64,000 bases of DNA from Cryptomeria japonica (lineage: Eukaryota; Streptophyta; Pinopsida; Cupressales; Cupressaceae). How positions within the stretch are numbered: the stretch's first letter is position 1; each line of letters starts with the position of its first letter. Below are positions 1-11,801 of the stretch, piece after piece. The stretch spans positions 260,202,437-260,266,436 of the forward strand of contig NC_081410.1 in assembly GCF_030272615.1 (NCBI RefSeq), given 5' to 3'. The notes under the pieces were generated by a model. It was given only the letters and a program-made list of their open reading frames with translations, searched no databases and was not told the origin of the DNA. The position numbers and the translations under genes are program-made.

Positions 1-2070
1 TTTCAAAGATTGGAGAAATTCCAAGTCAGGCACAACCCTAAGAAGTGTGTCTTCGGGGTAACATCGAGTAAATTATTAGGCTACATTGTGTCAGCAAAGG
101 GCATTGAAGTAGATCTAGCAAAGGTACAGGCCATCATAGAGATGTTACCTTCCAAGAACATTAGCCAACTCAACTCTCTACAAGGATGGCTATAGTCTAT
201 CAGGCGATTCATAGCCCAATTAGCAGATAAAAGTCTACCATTCAATCATTTACTACATAAAAACATACCATTTAGATGGGAAGCCAAATGTACAGAATCG
301 TTCTCTCAAATCAAGCAATATCTAATGAACCCACCAGTTCTAGTACCACCAGTAGCAGGGAAGCCACTTATTCTCTACATATCAAAAATGGACATATCAT
401 TGGGGGCATTGTTAGCACAAGAAGATCAAGAAGTCAAGGAACTAGCTATCTATTACATCAGTAGAACATTAAATGGATATGAGCTGAATTACACATTCAT
501 TGAGAAGGCTTGTTTAGCTGTGGTATTCGCCTCTCAAAATTTCTGACATTACATGCTAGCTCACACAATCAAGCTAGTAGAAAAAATTTATCCTCTCAAA
601 TATTTACTTAACAAAGCAGCCCTCACAAGCAGAATAGCTAAATGGGTCATGATTCTCAGTGAATTTGATATCCAATACACAAAGCGTCGAGCTATCAAGG
701 GACAAGTATTTGCAAATCAATTAGCCAAAGCACCACTACCAAATAAGCAACCAATGGAGGTCAAATTTCCAGATAGGGATGTCCTTACTGTTACCACCAA
801 GCAATGGACCCTGTACTTTGATGGTTCCTACACTCAATAGGGCTCAGGTGTCGGCATCTTGTTCGCCACTCCTGAAGGACATACCATTCCAAGATCATAT
901 AGACTCATGTTTCCATGCACAAATAACATTGTCGAGTATGAAGCACTGGTCATAGGAATCAAAATGGTCATAGAATGGAGAATCACGAAATTGAAAGTCT
1001 ATGGAGATTCCCAATTGGTTATAAATCAGATCAACAATGAATATCAAATAAAAGATGACAAGTTGTTGTCATACAAAAGAATAGTGGATGACTTCAAACA
1101 GTATTTTGTACACATCACCTTTGGAAAATACCAAGGTTGGACAACAGAGCAGCCGATGCAATGGCTACTATCGCTTCACTGCTACAAATTCCAAAACAAC
1201 AAAGTCATTATGAGTTTCTGCTAGAGCAATTGTTTTCCCTCGCCTATGACAATTTTGCATCCCATGTTATCTATTCCTTAATTGGTTCAGACTCTCCATT
1301 ATATGAAACAATATATGAGTATCTTATAACCAATACCCTACCCATTGACCTATCTCGGAACCAAAAATGCAGCTTCATCCGACAAGCCGCCCATTATACC
1401 CTGACTGCTGATACCCTTTACCATCGAGGTCTAGATGGTACTCTTCTTTGTTGTCTTGATCATAATGAATCTAACTCTTCTTTACACAAGATTCATGAAG
1501 GTATCTATGGCACACATTCAAGTGGTCCTACTCACTAAAAAACTTCTGAGAATGGGATATTATTGGCTGACAATGGAGAAAGACTCTTATCAATTTGCAA
1601 AGAAATGTCCTAAGTGCCAAATCCGTGGCAATCTTATCCATGCACCAACACAGGAATTGCAGCCATTTACAACATCTTGGTCTTTCTGTCAGTGGGGACT
1701 TGATTTAGTAGGAAAAATGCATCCTTCATCTTCAAATGGATACAAGTTCATTATCACTGCAACAGAGTATTTTACAAAATAGATTAAAGCAGTCCCAATG
1801 ACCACAATAACTGGAAAACAAATTGCCTCTTTTATTCTCAATCATTTGATTCACAGATACAGCATCCCCAGTTCCATCATCACAGACAAATAGCATCCCT
1901 TCAAAAACTAGGATGTGCGAGAACTATGTGAACAATTCAAAATCCAACATCGTTTCTCTACACCTTACTACCCGTAGGGGAACGGTCAAGCAGATGCATC
2001 CAATAAAATAATATTGAAAATCCTAAAGAAAACAGTAAATGATGTAGGAAAGGATTGGCATGTGCAAATA
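1..2070 (+). pseudogene. Tat-lineage Ty3/gypsy pol remnant (RT end, RNase H, second RNase H, integrase)
   Basis: The left edge starts inside the end of reverse transcriptase (NPKKCVFGVTS, LLGYIVSAKGIEV). The RT-linked RNase H follows at about 320-800 (YYISRTLNGYELNYT, LTSRIAKW). A second, archaeal-type RNase H lies at about 805-1125 (LYFDGSYTQ, NNIVEYEALVIGIK, VYGDSQLVINQI). The RNase H pair is the hallmark of the Tat lineage. Integrase starts near 1480 with an HHCC finger (HKIHEGIYGTH ... KCPKCQ) and a core with WGLDLVGKM and IITD. The catalytic Glu context reads GQADASNK, so Glu appears replaced by Asp. Frame 1 is open to about 1125, shifts to frame 3, and returns to frame 1 near 1525. In-frame stops are TAG at 193, 838, 1780, 1891, 1909 and 1975, and TGA at 544. 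Integrase is cut off at about 2068 by the Athila-like sequence. The copy is dead. Confidence 0.88.
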
Positions 2071-2140
2071 ATTAACTAGAAACTAAAATAATCATAAAAG
2101 GCTCTTAGCTTGACACCATCCCCGACAACGATGCCAAAAA
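2068..2140 (-). other. Second PBS and 5' leader remnant beyond the left LTR
   Basis: Positions 2068-2140 match 11730-11801 closely: the same leader, then a decayed PBS at 2119-2136 (TCCCCGACAACGATGCCA on plus; the intact copy reads TCCCCGGCAACGGCGCCA). A normal 3' LTR should be followed by target DNA, not by a PBS. The left LTR therefore also served as a 5' LTR of a second, now truncated unit. Confidence 0.8.
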
Positions 2141-3374
2141 TGTCTACCCCAACTATAATGATAATAATAATACCTCTAATTGAAATCTCAATTCAAAGTT
2201 TGGACATTCATATGGAAGAGTTTACTATTTTCATGGATGGTGTTCATTTAGTTATCAATCCAGGAACGTAAAACTTGAAATGGGTCTGCAATATATATGC
2301 ACTAAGCTCCTTAAATGATTATTCTATATTACTGCAGTAACTAACATTATGCAGAAAGGAAAGGCAAGAATGGAAATCATAAAAGACTACATGAAAGCTT
2401 CACAAAACACTACTGAAATGATCTAATGAAAATAACAGAAATCACATCGTTCTATCTTGGCTACAAGAACAGTCAACGGATCTATTTCCAGTGGCTGTAG
2501 GAACAATCCAATTATGAACTTCTACTGCAACTAAGTAAAAACTAACTTCAATGATCATAACCACAAGATCACTCACCAAGTGGGCCCCCTTGGATGAGTG
2601 ATATCAAACTCCCAGCAAAGTACTATTAACAAATCAGAACAACATATTCTTATTCATTTCTTCCTGAAAATGATTACATATTCTAAAAGAGAAAATTCAG
2701 AATCCTTGTCAAAACTCTGCTCAATTACTTTCCATCTTGTCTAACTCTAAGAAAGAAGGAAGAGCTTATTATAAAGAAAATATCAACTACAATGGACAAC
2801 TCAAGTTATGCCTAGAATAAGAGGTGAATAATTGTCAGATGAAGGAGAAAACTGAGAGCTTGGCTGCAGGAACCGTGGATCTGAAACCGAACCATAGTCT
2901 TTGCACACCAAAGCAATATTTTGTGAATTCAATATAACTACTCCGATTATGCCATACATTGAGCTTGCTCTAATCCCCTTCAGTTTGACCTCCAATTATC
3001 TGAACGTGATTCTCCAGTCCTTAGGCGCGAAAGAAAATCATCCACTGCAGCATCAATTATTATCTGCACTAAAACAAAAACAACATACAAGGACATGCAT
3101 ATGTATCTTAATCAATTAATACATTCATTAACTCACATATGACATTATCCTAAATAATCCGCATATCATAGGGACAAATCATTTGGCTGCAGGAATAAAT
3201 TGGCATGGCTGCAGGAATTAACCGACAAAGTTCAAACATGATTTCTTAAGTTCAGTTTTAAAACATGGATTACATATAGTCAATTCACAATACTTTACTA
3301 TCACAATGCAACCCAAAAGATACCAAAAAACCTAAGAGTCATGATAAAAAACATGTCAAAGCATCGACTTATCA
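2141..3374 (-). repeat. Athila-like LTR, 3' copy (1234 bp)
   Basis: It begins TGTCTACCCC and ends GACTTATCA on the plus strand, so it reads TGATAAGTC ... GGGTAGACA on its own strand with TG/CA ends. It pairs with 11802-13062. It lacks the 27-bp segment present in the right copy near 12585 and has a few single-base differences. The motif GGCTGCAGGAA occurs several times (about 2491, 2861, 3184, 3206). Confidence 0.9.
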
Positions 3375-3390
3375 TGCCCCCCAACTTTAA
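3375..3390 (-). other. 3' polypurine tract of the Athila-like element
   Basis: On the minus strand TTAAAGTTGGGGGGCA sits directly before the LTR start TGATAAG. This is the expected place and composition for the plus-strand DNA primer. Confidence 0.8.
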
Positions 3391-5705
3391 GGGTTTGCTA
3401 CTCCTACAGCAAAAGGAAAATTTCTGATTTTTGCTGAAACTCTGAAATCACCAACAGTGTCATGTTCGATTCCCTTGGAAGGCAAATTCCAATAAAATCC
3501 TTTCATTTTCTCCAACGTGGACCATCTAGTTGTTTCTTCTACAACTGCATCATAATTATGTTCTATTGGTTGGCATTCCAAAAGTGGCCACATAAGGACC
3601 GAAGGCTGAAAGATCAATGGCAACCAGTTATTGGCTTTTTCGCTGTCTAGCTGTATGTATCTAGCGGCTCTTTGTATGGCTGCATGGAAATTTTGTTATG
3701 AGTAAGGTTCTCCCAGTTTTAAATGATCTGGTAGATGATTCCAGCATTGAGTTAACCCTTCTAGTGCAGTTGTCCTATGGGTCTAAACCAAATGCTCATA
3801 CGCTTGATAGACTTCCTCTCTCATTGGAAGTACTATCTTACTAACATCATCTCTTATTAGCAACGTTTGCTAATCATAATACAGAACCTTGGGTGCTTTT
3901 GATTCCCTTCTCAATGGTAATGGACAGTCAACCTCTAATTTTTCAAACTCCCTGGCTTGTGGTCCTATGATCATCTCATTTTGGATACATGACATTAAAG
4001 CTCTGAGATGGATATCCCCAATATACAATTCCTCAGGTGTTTCCAATGATGGATTAAGGTTCCTAACAATGCAGTTTAATCTGAAATTCAGATATCGCTC
4101 TTTCAAATGTACTACATAAATTCTTGGGGGTTCCCTACACTGCATCATCTCAAGAACCATACCATAAATCTCTTCTACCTTAGCTTCTAATTCTTTAATT
4201 CTATTATCTTTCTTTTCAATCTCTTTTTGTTGCTTATTAATTATCCCCTGCAACCCATCCTTCTCTATTTCCCATTGCCTAAAAAATGTTAAAGCAATTG
4301 ATAAACTAGTTAGGGATGAAGGAGTTCTAATAGGTCCTACCTTTGACCGTGGGATTTCTTCAATAAACTCCTCATTCTGAGTTGACATATCTCCCACATT
4401 TTCTTCAGGTTGTTGTAGAACATCATCAACAATCTCTTCACATTGCAATGCCACTGAAGCAAGATTTGCTAGCTTATCCATTACAACTTCTTCTTGAATT
4501 TCTTCTTGGATTTCTTCTTCTACAGGGTTTTCTTGCATTTCTTTCTCTGCAACATCTTCTTCTTCCAAAGTTTCTACTGCAATAACCTCTGTTGGATTAC
4601 TCACAGGTTGAGTCTTTTGTGTCCTCCTTCTTGTTCTTCTTACATACACTTTTGAAATGGCTGCAGAAGTTTTTGTTTTTGTTTGACGCCTCTTGGTTGT
4701 AGGAGGAATCTGCGTTTCCTACAGCCAGATAACAAATTATTCATCTAATTCATCCTTTTCCAATTCTTTTCCTTCGCTTTGCAAAACAAGTGAATCTCTT
4801 TGAAGATAAGTAGAGGGTTGTTCTTCGATTGACTCTACTTCAATATTTCCTTCTATAATAATTGTGGCTCCTTCAACAACCAGCAAACCCTCATCTTCAC
4901 CAGAAAGATCTTCTGCAACAATCTCTTCTTGAGCCAGCGGATTATTCGCAATTAAGGGCTTCATCAACCCTAAACTGTAGAATATCCTCAAACACACCCC
5001 ATTCCATTTGTGAAACATCTCTTACGGACCACTATACAAGCAACTTAACTAGTCCATGATGGCTAACAGAGTGATTTCCATATTTTCGAGTCTCCTTAGC
5101 ACTTATAGAAATGAGATGGTACAAGAAATTTGGGACATTAACTCGCCGACCATGACGCAGATGACTAAGTAACTTAAAATGAGGTGAATGTAGATTTCAA
5201 TATCGCCCTTCACATGTAATATATTTCATAACATACAAAGCTACCTGAGGCCAATGTGTTGGTAAAGAAACCCTTCTAGTCCCTTGTCTATCCACCATTA
5301 AGGGTCTATCAGTGGAAATTGTGAACTCTGCCCTGGCACTCCATGCGTCTTTTGATTCTGGAAAGAGTTCTCCTTCCTGTAGCAACCCTGTGACCTCTGC
5401 AATTTGCTACTCCATTGCAATTAGCCTTAACCCTTTAACTGTAGCTTCTCCTTCATCAAAGGAATGCATAAATTCTGCAGCTATTTCATCGTTGAAATCC
5501 CTGATTTTCAAGAAATAATCCAACCAGCCGTGGTTTCAGAAATAATGCTCACAGACAACATCCTGCAGCAACCCTTCATGGATCATTGGCTCATGGCGAA
5601 TTAGATCACCACCCATCTTTTACTCTGATACTTTCGCAGCTTCACCAAAATGTTTGACAATTTCACAAAAACTAAAATCTACATATCTTAATTTTGGCGG
5701 CAGAC
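3387..5705 (-). pseudogene. Extra ORF after integrase in the Athila-like element (env-position ORF)
   Basis: On the minus strand it can be followed from about 5705 to a TAA at 3387-3389, which overlaps the PPT. It spans roughly 770 codons with a frameshift near 4960. The N-terminal 220 or so codons look globular (VKGLRLIAMEXQIAEVTGLL, SHLRHGRRVNVPNFLYHLI; X is a TAG). The middle is acidic (EEEIQEEIQEE near 4500) and Arg/Lys-rich (VRRTRRRTQK near 4640). A coiled-coil stretch follows (IINKQQKEIEKKDNRIKELE near 4200). The last 150 codons are folded-looking again (FHAAIQRAARYIQLD). Stops include five TAG, two TGA and three TAA. I see no signal peptide, transmembrane anchor or known envelope motif, so 'env-like' describes only its position. 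The start is uncertain. Function unknown. Confidence 0.6.
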
Positions 5706-5819
5706 CTTATTATTCACTTGCATGAAGTAATAATCATCATAAGTAATGTCAATTAGGAAATCAATTTGGGATATCAAAAAACTGATAATACATCTTATTA
5801 GAAAAAGGACCATAAAGTA

Positions 5820-5837
5820 CCCCCCCCCCCCAACTTA
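5820..5837 (-). other. Internal polypurine tract
   Basis: A run of 13 C on plus followed by AACTT reads AAGTT plus G13 on the element strand. It repeats the AAGTTGGGGGG core of the 3' PPT and lies between the end of pol and the extra ORF. It could prime a second plus strand. Simple homopolymer expansion is the alternative. Confidence 0.45.
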
Positions 5838-6072
5838 ACCTAGCATGTGTCCACACAGGCTAACGAGATTTCGGGTTTGGAGCGGATTTAAACAAAATAA
5901 AAATTGTAATGAACTAATAAATGCATAATTAAAATAAAGTACAATATACACGTACCTGCAATTGGGCGAAAATGATGGCCAAATGAAATGAAGTGACGGG
6001 TAAGAAAGTGGAATGGAATGTAATGGATGGAACTTTATGTACGGAGAACAATATTCCCATGGAAATATTTTA
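5838..6072 (-). other. Short spacer after pol; no gene seen
   Basis: This is an AT-rich spacer downstream of the double pol stop (TAA TAA at 6070-6075 on the minus strand). No conserved motif was seen apart from the polypurine tract at its lower end. Confidence 0.5.
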
Positions 6073-7557
6073 TTATGATACAGTGAATAAGTTCATTGCA
6101 GAGGCTACAGGAACATCACCTTTATCAATATGCTCAAGTGCAACAAGAAGCTCATGAATTGGTACCGAATCATTGGCAGTTGCTGCAGGAACTTTTATTT
6201 CACTTTGGGGAGCAAACTGCTGCAGGAACTCTTCTCTAGTAGCTGGCTTGTGATAAAGTCATAGTCGGTGTCCATTCACTAAGAGTTTAAATCAAACAGG
6301 ATCTATTGTGGACAAACGGACTGCTCCATTCTGAAAAACTTCTTCTACCTCATAAGGACCTAACCAACTTGTTTGGAGTTTTCCCATAACATCCTTATAT
6401 CTAGAATCATACAGGAGTGCCCAATCACCAACTTTGAATTTCTTTTCTCTGATATATTTATCATGTCATCTTGCTCTTTGGTTTTGAATCAATTCTGTCT
6501 ATTGAACAACTATCTTCCTCCATTCATCAAGAGCATTTAACTGTTGAATGCGTTCCTTCTATGCTTCAGACAATGTCATATTCAGTTGTATAGTTGTTCT
6601 CAAGGTTTTATGCTCAAATTCAATAGGCATCATTGTTGTTTTGCCATAAACCATCTCAAAAGGTGTGAATCCAATTGGTGTTTTCCATGTTGTTCTATAT
6701 GCCCAAATTGCCTTTGAAAGTCGATGAGACCAATCTTTCTTGTGGATAGAGACTATTTTTGTAAGAATAGCTTCAAGCTCTTTATTGGTAACTTCTACTT
6801 GTCCATTAGACTATGGATGATATGGAGTAGATTTCATGTGTCTTATATTGTATTCATTGACCAAAGCTTTTATCAATGTTGATGTAAATTGAGGTCCCTG
6901 ATCTGAGACAATTTCCCTTGGTACTTCATACCTTGTAAATATTTCTTCATAGAGAAACTCGGCCACCTTATTATCTCTTGCATGTTGCATAGCTCTAGCT
7001 TCTACCCATTTTGTCACATAGTCTGTACATGCCAAGATATAAGATTTTCCATTAGAAGGTGGATCAATGGGGCCAACAAAATCTAATCCCCACTTGTCAA
7101 ATGGTGTAACAGATATTTGAGGATATAGTGGCATCTCATCAGATTTTGTAGGTCTGCCCATTCGCTAACATCTGTCACATTTCCTTGTGTACTAAGCTGC
7201 ATCCTTGTGTAATGTAGGCCAATAATATCTGGTATTGAGTATTTTCAATGTTGTCCTTTTGGCAGCAAAATGACCTCCACATGGCTCATCATGACATGCA
7301 TGCAGGATGTCATATGTTTCATCTTCTCTGACACATCTTCGCATGACTTGGTCAGGTCCAGTATAAAATAGACAATCAGAAATCCATGAAAAGTTAAAAA
7401 AAATTTCAACTAGCAACCTTCTTTCCTTAGGAGAAAAAGAAATTGGCATCTTAGCTGCAACTAAATAGTTGGCAATATCAGCATACCATGGAGTATGAGC
7501 CTGTATGAGAAACAAATGCTCATCTGGAAAAGTGTCATCTATCATTGTAGAATCTTC
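6073..7557 (-). pseudogene. Integrase of the Athila-like element
   Basis: The zinc finger shows HDEPCGGH and, after a TAG, KCDRC. The core shows WGLDFVGPI (first Asp), IVSDQGPQF (second Asp) and SNGQVEVTNKE (Glu), with 35 residues between the second Asp and Glu, so the DD35E triad is preserved. The C-terminal part carries FKVGDWALLYDSRYK, WLGPYEVEEVFQNGAVRL and LVNGHRL, the usual GPY/F module. I see no chromodomain. The frame ends with tandem TAA codons at 6070-6075. Broken codons are mostly TAG (for example YHP-TAG-SNGQ near 6812, where Gln is expected) plus three TGA near the C-terminus. The frame is shared with the RNase H upstream. Confidence 0.85.
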
Positions 7558-8147
7558 CTACAATTGAAGATGTGAAAGATAATCTGCAACAACACTAGAC
7601 TTCCCTGGCTTATCAACAACTGTGATATCAAATTCTTGCATCAACAATAACCAGCGAGCTAGTCTACTAGTGATTGATGGCTTATTCATGAGATATCTAA
7701 TTATAGTATGATCTGTATGCACAAATATGGGATACCCTGTAAAATAGTGTCTAAACTTGTTAAGGGCATATATGACAGCTAGCATTTCCTTTTCAGTAAC
7801 TGTATAATTCAATTCAGGTCCCTGCAAATTCTTGCTGATATAATATATTGCATTTTCCAACTTGTCAAATTTTTGTCCCAGCACTGCTCCTACAACATAA
7901 TCAGATGCATCAATATGGATTTGGAATGGTAGAGACCAATTAGGTCCTTTTAGAACTGGTGCTTGAGTCAAAGCATGCTTAAGCTTTAAAAAAGCTTCAT
8001 TGCATGCTGAGGTCCATTTAAATTCTGCATCTTTAGTAAGCAGTGAATATAAGGGACTTGCAATTTTGCTGAAATCTTTGATAAACCTTCTGTAGTATCT
8101 AGCATGGCCAAGAAAACTTCTCACATCTTTCTACTTCACAGGTCATT
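7558..8147 (-). pseudogene. RNase H region of the Athila-like pol
   Basis: It starts at a frameshift near 8140-8147, where the RT frame is lost. The connection domain shows VRSFLGHARYYRRFIKDFSK. The RNase H shows FQIHIDASDYVVGAVLGQ, LNYTVTEKEMLAVIYALNKF and VHTDHTIIRYLMNK. The end reads VVADYLSHLQL followed by TAG and then the integrase spacer. Only one RNase H is present, unlike the Tat fragment at the left edge. Confidence 0.87.
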
Positions 8148-9281
8148 AATATGTTGAATAACCTCAATCTTTGCTGGATCCAATTGTATGCCTTGTACAG
8201 ATATATGATGACCAAGGACTATTCCTTCTTCCATCATAATGAAACACTTCTCACTATTTAGGGACAAGTTGTAGTCTTCACACCACTACAAAAATTTCTT
8301 CAAATTACCTAATGCTTGATCAAATTCAGAGTCATAAGTTGTAAAGTCATCCATGTAAATTTCCATAATATCTTGAGAAATATCAGAAAAAATACTAATC
8401 ACCGCCCTTTGAAAAGTGGCTGGAACATTAAACAACCCAAAAGGAAGAACAGAATATGCATAAGTGGCCCATGGGCAAGTAAATGTTGTTTTCTCCTGAT
8501 CCTCAGGAGCTATTTGTATCTGATTATAGCCACTAAATCCATCCAAGAATGAAAAATATTTCTTACCAGCAAGAGAATCCAATACCTGATCCACAAATGG
8601 CAGTGGAAAATAATCCTTCCTTGTGGCTAAGTTCAAGGCTCTATAATCAACACATACTCTCCATTTGCCTCCCTTTTTAGGAACTATCACCAATGGTGAT
8701 ACCCATTGACTGTCAAAGATAGGATAGATAAACCCAGCTTTCAACAATTTCTGCAATTCTTCTTTAACTATCTCCTTCAAGACAAGGTTGACTCTTCTTT
8801 GAGGTTGTCTGAGGGGGCAACACTCATCCTTTATGTAAATGTGATGAGTACAAATTGCTAGATCAATTCCATTCATATCCTTATAATCCCATGCAAAGGC
8901 ATTTCTATGGAGTTTCAGCAAATCTACTAGGCTATCCTTTTGAGTGTCTACTATATTCTTATTGATGTTCAAATATTTATTCAATTCCACCTCTATCTTG
9001 ATAGTAAGATCAATCTGATTTATATCAGAAAAATGAGAATAAGACAGTTCCTGTGGCAACAAGGTATGCAAGATATCAGTGGCTGCAGGAAAGTCCAAAC
9101 CTACAATATTCGGAACCAATTCCTGCAATTCTTGGTCTTCTATTAATTTATTTATCAGGACCTTATAAAGAATTGATTCTTCATCATATAACTGCATGAG
9201 TGGCACTCGATTAATCATCATAAGGTGATTAATAGAGTCAATTTCTTCAGATTCCTCTCCCAAAATAGGCCAAACAGCCTG
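8148..9281 (-). pseudogene. Reverse transcriptase of the Athila-like element
   Basis: Motifs in order on the minus strand are WVSPLVIVPKKGGKWRVCVD, YRALNLATRKDYFPLPFVDQ, FSFLDGFSGYNQIQIAPEDQ, LPFGLFNVPATFQRAV and EIYMDDFTTYDSEF. The catalytic YMDD is intact. The KCFIMMEEGIVLGHHIS block follows after a TAG at 8286-8288. This stretch stays in the frame of gag and protease. A TAG at 9282-9284 separates it from protease. The order and the KKGG and ATRKD blocks are typical of Tat/Athila RTs. Confidence 0.92.
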
Positions 9282-9950
9282 CTACTGCTCGAGCTGAGGT
9301 TGTGTTGGGGAATACAAGGCTAATGTTTTTGTGGAACTGCCATCTGAAATAGTCATGTCCCATGATCTACACCCAATATATGCATCAGTTGTGGCAAGCC
9401 ATGGTCTTCCCAAAATGAATGGATATCCCCCCAATGTTGCTTTTGGAGATAAAATCATAAAGTATGCAGGATATTCCCAGGAATCTAGAATAACTACTAT
9501 ATCTTCTATGATACCATCAGGTCTTACTGCAGAGCCATCAGCAAGTTGGAGAACTATGGATGTAGCCCTTAAACTATCTATCTCTAGATGTTTCATTACT
9601 TCCCTTGTCATTACATTAATAGCTGCCCCTAGATCAACTAAAACATTTTTTATTTGACTGACATTAATGACTATACTCACAACAGGACTACCTGGATAAG
9701 AATACTTTGGAATAGCAATTTTTCCTAACATAATATCAACCAATTGACCCATAACATGAACTGTTTGTGGATCCTTATTCTTTCTTCCAGGCTTCTTTAG
9801 GCATGCTTCTCTCAATGCCTTACCATATATAGGAACATCCTTTATTGCTTGCAACAATGGAATTTTAACACAAATGTGCTTAAGTTGATCAAGAATATCA
9901 AAGCTTTGCTATTGTTCACTGGAAACTTCTTTGTCTTTCAGTCTATGGGG
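9282..9950 (-). pseudogene. Aspartic protease of the Athila-like element
   Basis: The active-site loop reads NVLVDLGAAINVMTREVMKH near 9650. This is the D-L-G form common in Athila proteases rather than DSG/DTG. The flap region (IVLQLADGSAVRPDGIIED) and the conserved end (GYPFILGRPWLATTDAYIG) follow. The upstream linker has KKPGRKNKDPQTVHVMGQLV, the usual maturation region. The reading frame is the same as gag, with no frameshift between them. Confidence 0.88.
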
Positions 9951-11708
9951 AAATGGTGGTAATATTTGATTCTAAGGTATTACATCTTTAGGATCAAAGA
10001 TTGGTTGCTCTTCTTGTACCTCAGTAATAACCGGATGAGAGGGATTAGGTAGAGTTGTCCCAGATCAAAGGTGAATATCATCTAGTGATAAAGAATAGGT
10101 TGGGTATTGATTAGCATCAGCTGAATAATCTTGTTGTTGTTGCTGAGATTTGATATTTGGATTAAGCAATGATTGAGTAGGCAGTTGTGTTGGCTTAGGA
10201 GGTGCAGCTGTAGCTACAAGAGGAGGCATTAAAGTAGGAGGTTGTGGCTGCTGAGCAGGGGGCTGATATCCAAAAGATTGGGATGACCATGATGGGTTTC
10301 CCTTCCATTGAGAGGTAGGTTGCCAATTCCCTTGAAATTGGTTCCTTGAACCTTGAGTTGGATACCAGTTTCCCTATGGCTGCTACCACTGGGGTATTTG
10401 ATTAGCAAATTGTTGTCCTTGGCCTTGTGATCCATACCAATGTGGATAGTTACCAAAATTTTGAGAATATTGTGGTTGCCATTGGTTATTTGGTGCATAA
10501 GAATTACCACTATAACCAGAAAAGGAAAGTGGATCGGGTGGCATACCTTGTCTTTGAAAATTTGGTCTTCTTTGAGCAACATAGAAGACTTGTTCATCCT
10601 CACCTTGAATTGGTTTGAAATTGGGTACTTCAACATTTGCAACCATCTTACATCTGCAATCTTTCTTATGCTACTTACAATGAGGACAGAATTCTGCAAG
10701 AAATGCATCAGCTTCCTCATGCTTCTTCTTAGCTGCCAATGTATCCAACTGAGTAGTCATATTGTTTATAATGTCCTCCTTGAAATCTTTTAACAGATGG
10801 CTAAGTTCCAATCTAGAAACTCCAGTTCCAGATGATGATGATGATGGTGCCCTTGGCTTAAATCTCCTATTCTTCTTAGAAGTAGATCTGGAATACTTCT
10901 TGCAAATTTGTCCTATTTCAGCCCAAGTAGATTGTGTAATGTCACCTCCTCCCATGAGATCTAAGGAATCGGTACATTCATCACTGATACCCCTCAAGAA
11001 TATCAATTTGAGGGAATCTTCATTCAGATTACTATGCTTGGACTTCTTGACACTAAACAAAAACCTTTCCAAATAATCCTCAAGGCTCTCATCTTCAGTT
11101 TGTGTCATTCTAAAGATGTCATCCCCGTGACGATCAGTGCCTCTACAATAATCTTTGTATTTTGCAAGAAACAACCATTTCATCTCATCCCATGTGTTGA
11201 TTGTGCTACTACCCAAGCTCATAAACCATCTCAAGGATGACTCCTTCAAAGTGGCTAGAAAAATTTTGAGTCTATGGGCATCTGTAGTATAGTCAAAACT
11301 CCTACAGAGAACATCAAACTCAAACAGAAATGTATCTGGATCCTCTGTCACCAACCCATAAAATTTAGGAAGTGAAGATGTTGGAATGTTCTTGAGGTTA
11401 GCATTATCGTGCTGGTCAAAGATGGACAACTCAAATGTTGGACCAGGTGGTGGTGGTGGATTATTCCCAACAGGAGGTGGGTTCCCTTGCATTGGACTTG
11501 TGGGGGTTGTTACTATAGGAAATTCTTCTTCCTATGGACCAAAGAGGAACTGAAGACTACCTTCTGGAAATTCAGACTCAGGGTGATTCAAATTCTCTGG
11601 GACTTGATACAGTTCAGCAAAAGGGTTTATATCTAGAAAATTATCTTCTGCATGAGTAGTATGAGTGGGTAGAAATCTACCTTTGGCATCTCTTCTTCTA
11701 TTATGCAT
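9951..11708 (-). pseudogene. gag of the Athila-like element
   Basis: The frame opens with ATG at 11706-11708, only 71 bp after the PBS (MHNRRRDAKGRFL). A Pro-rich stretch (NNPPPPPGPTFEL) precedes the retrotransposon capsid domain (LPKFYGLVTEDPDTFLFEFD, RWFMSLGSSTINTWDEMKWL, DESLEDYLERFLFSVKKSK). A Ser-rich linker and a knuckle-like CPHCK-TAG-HKKDCRC follow near 10670. The Gln/Pro-rich tail (NQWQPQYSQNFGNYPHW) leads into protease. Stops include TAG at 11532-11534, 10671-10673, 10383-10385 and 10374-10376, a TGA near 10066, and two more TAG further on; I found no TAA. The frame is otherwise continuous with protease and RT. Confidence 0.87.
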
Positions 11709-11779
11709 ACAGATTCATGAAATTTCAAACAATTAACTAGAAACTAAAATAATCATAAAAGGTTCTTAGCTTGACACCA

Positions 11780-11797
11780 TCCCCGGCAACGGCGCCA
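11780..11797 (-). other. Primer binding site, tRNA-Asp type
   Basis: On the minus strand the 18 bases TGGCGCCGTTGCCGGGGA follow the LTR end after a 4-base spacer. This is the PBS form known from plant Tat/Athila elements, matching the 3' end of tRNA-Asp. Confidence 0.88.
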
Positions 11798-11801
11798 AAA
11801 A

